This document shows positions 18,322 through 25,484 of a stretch of 42,438 nucleotides of DNA, piece after piece. A program made the position numbers and the translations under genes. The stretch is from CAZHFA01 sp964534945 (GTDB lineage: Bacteria > Bdellovibrionota_C > UBA2361 > CAKMMH01). The notes beneath the pieces are model-generated. The model saw nothing but the letters and a program-made list of their open reading frames with translations. It had not been told where the DNA came from and made no database searches. The stretch covers positions 1-42,438 of the forward strand of contig CAZHSB010000008.1 of NCBI GenBank assembly GCA_964534945.1. Direction: 5' to 3'. Position 1 is the first letter of the stretch. The number at the start of each line of letters is the position of its first letter.

Positions 18322-20154
18322 ATGACTTTAGACAAAGAAATTGAAAAGAAAAGTATTAAAAATAATGATCAGAATGATGAGGTACTTACAGATGGAGAAA
18401 CTGTATTTCATCCAAAAGTTTGGGGGGGAGAATATTGGATTGTAAATAAAGAATATTGTGGAAAGAAGATGGTACTTAAGAAAGGATATCGTTGTAGTAT
18501 TCATCATCACAAAATAAAAGATGAAACTTTTTTGGTGATTTCTGGAAAGGTTTTAATGGAGATAGAGGGAGAAAAGAAAATCTTATATGTTGGAGATAAG
18601 CAATATATTCCAATTGGTGTTAAGCATAGATTTACAGGGTTAGAGGATAGTGAGATAGTCGAATTTTCGACGCATCATATAGAAAATGATAGTTATAGGG
18701 ATACTCAATCTGGAAAAGTACCTGATGATGAATTTCAAAAACTTTTAATGGAAGATTGGGATAAGGATATAAGCATAAATAACTTTAAGGGAATGAAAGC
18801 GTTAGTCTTAGGGGATTTAATGCTTGATGTACATGAACACGGAATTGTTGAACGGGTTATGCCTGATGCGCCTGCACCGATTGTAAAGATAACCGATACT
18901 GATTATTTTTTAGGTGGTGCTGGGAATGTGATTTCAAATATAAAAAGTCTAGGTGGAGATGTGACTTTTGTTGGCGTTAAGGGAAATGATGAGAATGCTA
19001 GGAGAATTGAGGGGCTTTTATCGTCAAATGATGTTGATTTTAAGTTGTACGAAATAGATCTTCCTACGATTGCAAAGATAAATCTTATTGCAAAAAGAGC
19101 TAATGCAGAAAGCCAGAAGCTTTTAAGAATTGATATAGAAAAAGAAATCAAGCTTTCGGAGAATCAAGAAGATGAGATAATAGCTTATATAAAAGGGCAT
19201 ATTTCGAAATTTAATGTTGCAGTGATTTCTGATTATAACAAAGGAGTTTGTACTGAAAATATTTGTAAAGCCCTTATAAGAGAGGCCAAAAAGAATAATG
19301 TTCCTGTAGTAGTAGATCCTAAGGGTAAGAATTGGGGAAAATATGAGGGGGCAACAATTGCAAAACCTAATGTTGAAGAGCTTGGTGTTGCATTAGGACA
19401 ATATGTCGAAAATACAAATGAGAGTGTTTCAATTGCGGGAAGAAGATTATTTTTAAGCAGTGGACTTGATTACCTTCTTGTATCTAGATCTGATGAGGGG
19501 GTTATGCTTTTTTCTAAAAACGAAAGTACGCCTTTTTCGCTTTTACCAAGCACTGATAAAATAATTAACGTTTGTGGTGTCGGCGATACAATGGTTGCAG
19601 CATTAGCGTTAGGCATCGCTTCAAAGATGAATATTAGGACTGCTGTGAAAGTATCTAACATAGCTGCAGGTTGTGCTTGTTCGAAGCAAGGTACTACTGC
19701 TGTAGATTTTAATGAATTAAATTATAAGATGTGCCTAAAAGAAGATAATTCAAAGATTGTTGATATTAGTGTTATCGATTCTTTGGTCGAATTTTTAAGA
19801 AAAGATGGCAAGAAAATAATATTTACAAACGGCTATTTTGATGCAATTAATAATTCTCATATAGAACATTTTAAGCAAGCAAAAGCTCTTGGTGATATTC
19901 TAATAGTCGGTGTAAATAGTGATCTTTCAGCCGAATCAAATCATGTAAATTTGAAAAACAATGAAATTGCAAGATTATCATTTCTTTCTAATATTTCGAT
20001 CATTGATTACCTTGTAACGTTTGATTGCGATAAGCCAAGTAACCTTTTAGAAAAGATTTATCCTGATGTTATTGTTAAAGGTGGTAATTATACAGAGGAT
20101 CAAATTGTTGGAAGAGAGTTTGCTAAAGAAGCAAGGATATTGCCATATATTTAA
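18322..20154 (+). CDS. Cupin + heptose-7-phosphate kinase + degenerate nucleotidyltransferase fusion
   Basis: A 610-residue three-part protein. Residues about 25-125 form a mannose-6-phosphate-isomerase-type cupin with a metal site (HHHKIKDE at 61-68, KHRF at 101-104). Residues about 155-470 are an HldE/RfaE-type PfkB kinase (GDLMLDVHEHG, FLGGAGNV, DPKGKNW, and GVGDT at 419-423 with catalytic D422). Residues about 490-610 resemble the HldE C-terminal nucleotidyltransferase (FTNGYFD, VGVNSD, VIVKGGNY, VGRE). The HxGH motif expected after FD is NNSH (510-513), so only the second His remains, and the C-terminus is short. The kinase is probably active on a heptose phosphate; nucleotide transfer is doubtful. 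The neighbouring GDP-sugar genes suggest surface polysaccharide synthesis. Confidence 0.85.
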   Translation: MTLDKEIEKKSIKNNDQNDEVLTDGETVFHPKVWGGEYWIVNKEYCGKKMVLKKGYRCSIHHHKIKDETFLVISGKVLMEIEGEKKILYVGDKQYIPIGVKHRFTGLEDSEIVEFSTHHIENDSYRDTQSGKVPDDEFQKLLMEDWDKDISINNFKGMKALVLGDLMLDVHEHGIVERVMPDAPAPIVKITDTDYFLGGAGNVISNIKSLGGDVTFVGVKGNDENARRIEGLLSSNDVDFKLYEIDLPTIAKINLIAKRANAESQKLLRIDIEKEIKLSENQEDEIIAYIKGHISKFNVAVISDYNKGVCTENICKALIREAKKNNVPVVVDPKGKNWGKYEGATIAKPNVEELGVALGQYVENTNESVSIAGRRLFLSSGLDYLLVSRSDEGVMLFSKNESTPFSLLPSTDKIINVCGVGDTMVAALALGIASKMNIRTAVKVSNIAAGCACSKQGTTAVDFNELNYKMCLKEDNSKIVDISVIDSLVEFLRKDGKKIIFTNGYFDAINNSHIEHFKQAKALGDILIVGVNSDLSAESNHVNLKNNEIARLSFLSNISIIDYLVTFDCDKPSNLLEKIYPDVIVKGGNYTEDQIVGREFAKEARILPYI

Positions 20155-20338
20155 TTTAGCTTTTTTATCTTGTGCGTTCCCTTAGAAGTTTTATCTTGCT
20201 ATATTTTGCTGGGCGGAATGCACATTTGAGTCATTTTTTACATTCTATGATTTAAATTATCCAATAAATGTAATTTGGTTTAGATGAAATTAATTTTAAT
20301 TATCATTATATTTTTATCTTAGTATTTTGTGGTGGAAA

Positions 20339-21796
20339 ATGAAAAAAATAATTGTAGTAAATAATCCAGATCAATGGAAGCTTAATATCCCAAGTTTAGA
20401 GATTATTAGTCCAGCAGATTATTTAAAAGAAAATAGGTATGTTGGTATCAAAAATGTTCGTGTTTTTAATCTCTCATATGATTATGCTTATCAAAAAAAA
20501 GGATATTATGTTTCGCTTTTGGCAGAGGCTAGGGGTCATAAGGTCATTCCTTCAGTTAAACATCTTTTAGATTTAACTGTACAGTCGGTTGTGAAGCTTG
20601 TTTCAGAAGATCTAGATGCTTTAATTCAGCATAGTTTAAAACGAATTAAGTCAGATAATTTTGAGTTAAGTATTTATTTTGGACGAAATGTAGCATTACA
20701 TTATACAGCTTTAGCACATGAATTTCATAAGCTGTTTCAGGCTCCATTTTTGAGAGTGAAATTTATTTATAATGGATCTAAATGGGAGGTATCTTCTGTT
20801 CGTGCAATTTCTTTTAAAGATATTCCCGAGCATCATCTTCCATTTATTTTTGAATTTGCAAAGGAGTTTTTCACACGAAAACGTTATGGGCAGGCTAGTA
20901 TTGGGAAATATAATTATGACTTAGCAATATTGATTGATCCTATGGAAAAAGAACCTCCATCTAATAAAAAGGCATTACAAAAGTTTTTGACAGTAGCAGA
21001 AAAGCTTGGTTGTTATGTAGAATTTATTACAAAGCAAGATTATGCCAGAGTAAGAGATTTTGATATTTTGTTTATTCGAACTACAACAGCGGTGAATCAT
21101 TATACGTATAGATTTGCACGTCGTGCTCAATCTGGAGGGTTGGCTGTAATTGATTCTCCCGAATCGATTTTAAAGTGTGCTAATAAAGTTTACTTGGCAG
21201 AGTTGTTAAAATCTGCAAAAATTAATACTCCTAAAAGTGCGATTATTTCTAGTATGAAAGAATTAAAGCTTATTAAAAACATAGATTTTCCTTGTGTCCT
21301 AAAATTACCAGATTCATCTTTTTCTTTGGGAGTAAAAAAAGTTAATAATAATGAGGAATTAAAAGAAAATCTTTCAGTGATGTTAAAGCAGTCAGATTTA
21401 ATTCTTGTACAGGAGTTTGTTCCAACACAGTTTGATTGGAGAATCGGGATTTTAAATAATGAAATTCTTTTTGCATGCAAGTATTTTATGGCAAAAGATC
21501 ATTGGCAAATTTATAATTGGGGAACGAGTGTAAAAGATGATCAATCGGGGCCATTTGAGTGTTTGCAAGTTGACAAGGTTCCAAAGCACATTGCTAACAT
21601 TGCTCTTAAAACAACTAAACTTATAGGTAATGGTTTATATGGTGTGGATATAAAAGATATTGATGGAAAAGCGGTGGTTATTGAAGTTAATGATAATCCT
21701 AATATCGATGCTGGAATTGAAGATGAGGTAAGTGGTGATACCATTTATAAAAAGTTAATCAAGCATCTTATAAATGAAGTTAAGTTAAAGCAGTAA
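20339..21796 (+). CDS. RimK-like ATP-grasp ligase with RLAN-type N-terminus
   Basis: A 485-residue protein. The N-terminal part (about 1-190: NPDQWKLNIP, NLSYDYAYQKKGYYVSLLAEARGHKVIP) matches what I know of the RLAN domain that precedes some RimK-like ligases. The C-terminal part (about 195-475) is an ATP-grasp: CVLKLPD with K322, VQEFVP with E359, GVDI, and the Mg-binding EVNDNPN (E449, N451, N453). Such enzymes join a carboxylate to an amine using ATP. A TTG at 20327 is an alternative start; the ATG is preferred. It is followed 13 bp later by a GCS2-type ligase, a pairing described for RLAN systems, which points to a peptide-like product. Not RimK itself. Confidence 0.8.
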   Translation: MKKIIVVNNPDQWKLNIPSLEIISPADYLKENRYVGIKNVRVFNLSYDYAYQKKGYYVSLLAEARGHKVIPSVKHLLDLTVQSVVKLVSEDLDALIQHSLKRIKSDNFELSIYFGRNVALHYTALAHEFHKLFQAPFLRVKFIYNGSKWEVSSVRAISFKDIPEHHLPFIFEFAKEFFTRKRYGQASIGKYNYDLAILIDPMEKEPPSNKKALQKFLTVAEKLGCYVEFITKQDYARVRDFDILFIRTTTAVNHYTYRFARRAQSGGLAVIDSPESILKCANKVYLAELLKSAKINTPKSAIISSMKELKLIKNIDFPCVLKLPDSSFSLGVKKVNNNEELKENLSVMLKQSDLILVQEFVPTQFDWRIGILNNEILFACKYFMAKDHWQIYNWGTSVKDDQSGPFECLQVDKVPKHIANIALKTTKLIGNGLYGVDIKDIDGKAVVIEVNDNPNIDAGIEDEVSGDTIYKKLIKHLINEVKLKQ

Positions 21797-21809
21797 GGAG
21801 TGTAATTGT

Positions 21810-23042
21810 ATGATACTAAAGCTTTTTGAAGGTATTGGAATAGAGCTAGAGTATATGATTGTAGATAAGGATACCCTAAAGGTTAAGCCAATTTGTGATA
21901 AAGTGATGGAGAAAATTTCAGGTAAGATTTGTGCTGATTATGAAAATAGCGATATTACATGGTCTAATGAATTAGTTGCACATGTAATTGAACTAAAGGT
22001 ATCTAATCCTGCAAAAAGTTTTCAAGGCTTAGCCGATCGATTTCATGAAAATATTAAAACTATAAATTCGATTCTAGAAGAGTTTAATGCTTTTATGCTT
22101 CCTACTGGTGCACATCCTACGATGAATCCTTTAAAAGAGACTGTTTTATGGCCATATGAAAATAGGGAATATTATGATCTTTTGAATAAAGTTTTTGATT
22201 GTCGTGGTCATGGTTGGTCAAATTTACAGAGTATGCATATAAACTTACCGTTTGCTGATGATGAGGAATTTGCTAAATTACACACTGCGATTCGTTTTTT
22301 AATGCCAATTATGCCAGCAATAACTGCGAGTACTCCAATTTTAGATGGTCGTTTTAGTGGATTTAGTGATGCTAGACTAGAAGTGTATCGTCACAATCAA
22401 GATAAGATTCCAAGTATTGCGGGCTTAGTTATTCCAGAAGCTGTTTATTCTAAAAAAGAGTATGATGATAAGATCTTAAAAGTTATAGATGGAGATTTTG
22501 GTCAGTATGATCCTAAGAATCTTTTGGCTCATGGGTATGCTTTAAATAGTCGTGGTGCTATAGCTAGATTCGATAGAAATACGATAGAGATTAGAATTTT
22601 GGATCTACAGGAAGCTCCAGTCGTAGATTTGGCTATTGCGGAGTTGTTTTTTCATACATTAAAAATGCTAGTTGCGGGCAATTGGATTTCATTTGACACT
22701 CAAGCATCTTTTGTAACTGAAGATTTGGCAAGGGTCTTTTTAGGAGTCATTAAAGAAGCAGAAAATTATCAGATTAATTTTAAAAATTATCTTGAAGCAT
22801 TTGGAATAAAAAAAGATTCTCACAATACAGTAAGACAGGTATGGCAGATAATTTTAAAAAGAGTTGCAAACAATTTAAGTGAATCAACAAATCAAGTTAT
22901 TTGTAAGATTTTAGAGCACGGAACCCTAAGTTCTCGAATCATAAATACTCTAAAATGCAATTACTCAAATGAGGCTATAAAAACAACGTATTATCAATTA
23001 GGGGAATGCCTTAAAGAAAATAAATTTTTTAATATTAACTAA
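21810..23042 (+). CDS. GCS2-type carboxylate-amine ligase
   Basis: A 410-residue member of the glutamate-cysteine ligase 2 (YbdK-like) family. It opens with the family pattern GIGIELEYMIVD (E12, E14) and has VIELKVSNP (E61), LPTGAHPTMNP, the QSMHINLPF region and a RFDRNTIEIRILD string late in the protein. It likely forms an amide bond between an acidic amino acid and an amine using ATP. An AAGGAG overlapping the end of the ATP-grasp gene sits 9 bases upstream of the ATG, so the two are coupled. The substrate is unknown; glutathione synthesis is possible but is not indicated by the partner. Confidence 0.82.
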   Translation: MILKLFEGIGIELEYMIVDKDTLKVKPICDKVMEKISGKICADYENSDITWSNELVAHVIELKVSNPAKSFQGLADRFHENIKTINSILEEFNAFMLPTGAHPTMNPLKETVLWPYENREYYDLLNKVFDCRGHGWSNLQSMHINLPFADDEEFAKLHTAIRFLMPIMPAITASTPILDGRFSGFSDARLEVYRHNQDKIPSIAGLVIPEAVYSKKEYDDKILKVIDGDFGQYDPKNLLAHGYALNSRGAIARFDRNTIEIRILDLQEAPVVDLAIAELFFHTLKMLVAGNWISFDTQASFVTEDLARVFLGVIKEAENYQINFKNYLEAFGIKKDSHNTVRQVWQIILKRVANNLSESTNQVICKILEHGTLSSRIINTLKCNYSNEAIKTTYYQLGECLKENKFFNIN

Positions 23043-23062
23043 TTTATGTTATATCTTTTTTT

Positions 23063-23281
23063 TCAGTGTTTTTTTTTGCTTTCATCAAAAAGATCACCAA
23101 CGGAACAGTTTAGACTATTACACATTTTTTGAATTGTTTTTAAAGTGATATTCTCATTTTTATTTTCAAGCCTATTTAAAGTAGCAACATCAATTCCAAG
23201 CCTTCTTGCGAATTCCCGTTGGGTTTGATTTTTCCTAAGTTGCCTTAATGTTTTTGATATTTGTTTAATTAAATCTGCCAT
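23063..23281 (-). CDS. Small XRE-family HTH regulator
   Basis: A 72-residue protein that is almost entirely one HTH_3 domain (about residues 8-63): QREFARRLGIDVATLNRLE forms the helix-turn-helix, followed by ITLKTIQKMCNSLNCSVGDLF and a basic tail. Single-domain XRE proteins usually act as dimeric repressors. It is divergent from a broken lipoprotein gene, and a 20-bp dyad lies between the two, 24 bp from its own start codon, as expected for autoregulation. Confidence 0.88.
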   Translation of the reverse strand: MADLIKQISKTLRQLRKNQTQREFARRLGIDVATLNRLENKNENITLKTIQKMCNSLNCSVGDLFDESKKKH

Positions 23282-23304
23282 AATGATTAATATTAATTCA
23301 TTTC

Positions 23305-23324
23305 TTGTTGCGCATGCTCAACAA
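23305..23324. promoter_or_regulatory. 20-bp dyad, candidate XRE operator
   Basis: TTGTTG-C-GCATGC-T-CAACAA: 6-bp arms around a self-complementary GCATGC core. A third half-site CAACAA follows at 23337-23342. The dyad overlaps a possible rightward promoter, with -35 TTGCGC (23308-23313), a 17-bp spacer and -10 TATAAT (23331-23336). Confidence 0.55.
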
Positions 23325-23491
23325 ATGACATATAATCAACAAAAATTTAGATACCATTCTAGTATAATTATAAATAAGAATATTTTATAGCACGCTAAAA
23401 TAAAAATTTTTATTAATTTTAATTAGCTATGTGTGTTTATATTTATAGAATGGTTAACCTTATCAAAATTCTTAAAGAGGAGAGATTTAAA

Positions 23492-23905
23492 ATGTTTAAA
23501 AATTTTATAGTTGCTTTAATGGCAATTTTTTCTTCAGCTTGTGCCTCAATTATTAGTGGTAGTCATTATGATGTTGCAATAAAGAGTGAACCAAGTGGAG
23601 CTCATTTTGAAATTCGTGATGAAAACGGAGTTTTGCAGCAATCTGGGACCACACCAAGTGTGGTTGATTTAAAAAGTGGAACAGCTTATTTTCATAAGAA
23701 GAATTACTCAGTTAATTATTCATTAGATGGATATGAAAATGAAATATAAACAATTAAGAGTGGAATGAATGGTTGGTATTGGGGAAATTTTGCTATAGGT
23801 GGTCTAATAGGTTTTTTAATAGTCGATCCATTGACGGGAGCAATGTATAGAATCAAAGACGAAGAAGTTTCTTGTCAGATGAATAAGAAAGAGAAAGAAA
23901 AATAG
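23492..23905 (+). pseudogene. PEGA-like lipoprotein gene interrupted by an in-frame stop
   Basis: From an ATG with GAGGAG 9 bases upstream, the first 85 codons encode a lipoprotein signal (MFKNFIVALMAIFSSAC, C17 as lipidation site) and a short beta domain with the pattern SEPSGAHFEIRDENG typical of PEGA-like domains. A TAA at 23747-23749 then ends translation. The same frame stays open for 51 more codons to TAG at 23903, encoding TIKSGMNGWYWGNFAIGGLI and LIVDPLTGAMYRI, a C-terminus that fits this lipoprotein type, with a membrane-like glycine-rich stretch. I infer one ancestral gene of about 137 residues broken by a point mutation; a sequencing error or a functional short form cannot be excluded. 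Confidence 0.75.
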
Positions 23906-23924
23906 GATATATATTTAAAACTTT

Positions 23925-23975
23925 AAAAGAGAGATATTAACTTTAAAAAGATTTTTAAGTTACATCTCTCTTTTT
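23925..23975. terminator. Bidirectional terminator before ahcY end
   Basis: AAAAGAGAGAT (23925-23935) pairs with ATCTCTCTTTT (23964-23974); inner arms AACTT/AAGTT extend the stem. T-runs flank both sides, so it can serve both the broken lipoprotein gene and the convergent ahcY. Confidence 0.75.
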
Positions 23976-23987
23976 GTTATCGTAAAA

Positions 23988-25292
23988 TTAATACCTATAA
24001 AATGATGGCTTGTATGGTCCTTCTACAGGAACGCCAATATAGTCTGCCTGTTCTTTTGTGAGGGTTGTAAGTTTTACACCGAGTTTATCAAGATGTAATC
24101 TTGCAACTTTTTCATCAAGAATTTTAGGAAGCATATAAACTCCAACTTTATATTGTCCTTTCTTTGTAAAAAGTTCAATTTGAGCTAAAACTTGATTTGT
24201 AAAAGATGATGACATAACAAAGCTTGGATGCCCTGTTGCACAACCTAAATTTACCAATCTTCCACGAGCCAAAACAACAATTGACTTTCCGTTTGGAAAA
24301 ACAAATTTATCAACTTGTGGCTTTACATTTATTTCTTTTATATCTTTATTATGCTCTAGGAAGCTAATATCAATTTCAGCATCAAAATGCCCAATATTGC
24401 AAACAATGGCTTCATCTTTCATTGCTTCAAAATGTTTTTGAGTAATGATTTTTGTATTTCCAGTCGCCGTTACAAAAATATTTGCAATTTTTGCGGCGTC
24501 TTCCATAGTTACAACTTCAAATCCTTCCATTGCAGCTTGTAATGCAATAATTGGATCTATTTCTGTTATTAAAACTCTTGCTCCATAGCTTCTCATTGAT
24601 TGAGCACATCCTTTTCCTACATCGCCATATCCTGCAACGCAAACAACCTTTCCCGCAATCATAATATCAGTTGCTCTTTTTATGCCGTCTGCTAATGATT
24701 CTCTACAACCATAAAGATTATCAAATTTTGATTTTGTAACAGAGTCGTTTACGTTAAAAGCAGGAACTTTTAATTCTCCTTTTTCTGCCATTTGATAAAG
24801 TCTATGAACTCCAGTTGTGGTTTCCTCAGAAATTCCACAAACATCTTTTAAGAGTTCAGGATATTTTTGATGAAGAATTGCAGTTAAATCTCCACCATCA
24901 TCTAAAATCATATTAGGACCTTTTCCGTCTGAAAATTTTAATGTTTGTTCTATACACCAATCATATTCTTCTAATGTTTCTCCTTTCCATGCAAAAATAG
25001 GAACATTATTTTCTGCAAGAGCTGCGGCTGCATGATCTTGAGTAGAAAAAATATTACAACTTGACCAACGAACTTCTGCCCCTAACTTTAAAAGGGTTTC
25101 GATAAGAACTGCAGTTTGAATTGTAGCATGAAGACAACCTGCAATTTTTGCCCCTTTTAAAGGTTTTTTTTCGCCGTATTCTTTTCTTAAAGCCATAAGT
25201 CCCGGCATTTCTTTTTCTGCCATGATTATTTCTTTTCTTCCCCAATCTGCAAGTGATAAATCTTTTACCTTAAAATCATTAAAATTACTCAT
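23988..25292 (-). CDS. ahcY: S-adenosylhomocysteine hydrolase
   Basis: Splits S-adenosylhomocysteine into adenosine and homocysteine, relieving product inhibition of methyltransferases. The 434-residue protein has all family landmarks: H55 in LHATIQTA, the CNIFSTQDHAAAA string, D131, E157, K187 and D191 in NDSVTKSKFDN, the NAD site GYGDVGKG at 221-228, and the C-terminal YKPSFYRY. It is transcribed alone between two hairpins; a 15-bp stem-loop lies about 40 bp upstream of its start. Confidence 0.97.
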   Translation of the reverse strand: MSNFNDFKVKDLSLADWGRKEIIMAEKEMPGLMALRKEYGEKKPLKGAKIAGCLHATIQTAVLIETLLKLGAEVRWSSCNIFSTQDHAAAALAENNVPIFAWKGETLEEYDWCIEQTLKFSDGKGPNMILDDGGDLTAILHQKYPELLKDVCGISEETTTGVHRLYQMAEKGELKVPAFNVNDSVTKSKFDNLYGCRESLADGIKRATDIMIAGKVVCVAGYGDVGKGCAQSMRSYGARVLITEIDPIIALQAAMEGFEVVTMEDAAKIANIFVTATGNTKIITQKHFEAMKDEAIVCNIGHFDAEIDISFLEHNKDIKEINVKPQVDKFVFPNGKSIVVLARGRLVNLGCATGHPSFVMSSSFTNQVLAQIELFTKKGQYKVGVYMLPKILDEKVARLHLDKLGVKLTTLTKEQADYIGVPVEGPYKPSFYRY

Positions 25293-25331
25293 AATATAAA
25301 AATCCTTTTTTTATTTTTCCTTTAACAAAAC

Positions 25332-25368
25332 AAAAAAGAGTTTTTGATTATTACAAAAACTCTTTTTT
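25332..25368 (-). terminator. 15-bp stem-loop in the ahcY leader
   Basis: AAAAAAGAGTTTTTG (25332-25346) pairs perfectly with CAAAAACTCTTTTTT (25354-25368) around a 7-nt loop. On the minus strand it ends in a T-run about 40 nt before the ahcY ATG. A possible -10 TATAAT (minus strand, 25381-25386) lies just upstream, which would put the hairpin inside the ahcY leader; otherwise it is a second terminator for the upstream gene. Confidence 0.6.
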
Positions 25369-25429
25369 CAACTTCTTAATATTATAAGATAAATTTATTA
25401 TAAAAACGAGTGGTGGGGAAAAATAAAGC

Positions 25430-25462
25430 AAAAAAAAGCGCCCCTTAAGATCGCTTTTTTTT
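25430..25462 (-). terminator. Intrinsic terminator after the Cys-peptidase-like gene
   Basis: AAAAAAAGCG (25431-25440) pairs with CGCTTTTTTT (25452-25461) around an 11-nt loop, 23 bp past the stop of the leftward gene ending at 25485. It has T-runs on the minus strand. Confidence 0.75.
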
Positions 25463-25484
25463 TATTACTATCAAGATTTAGATT

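Noticed and set aside
25369..25429. SAH or SAM riboswitch upstream of ahcY
   Set aside because: The space between the two hairpins is about 60 nt of AT-rich sequence without the conserved GC-rich core of those aptamers.
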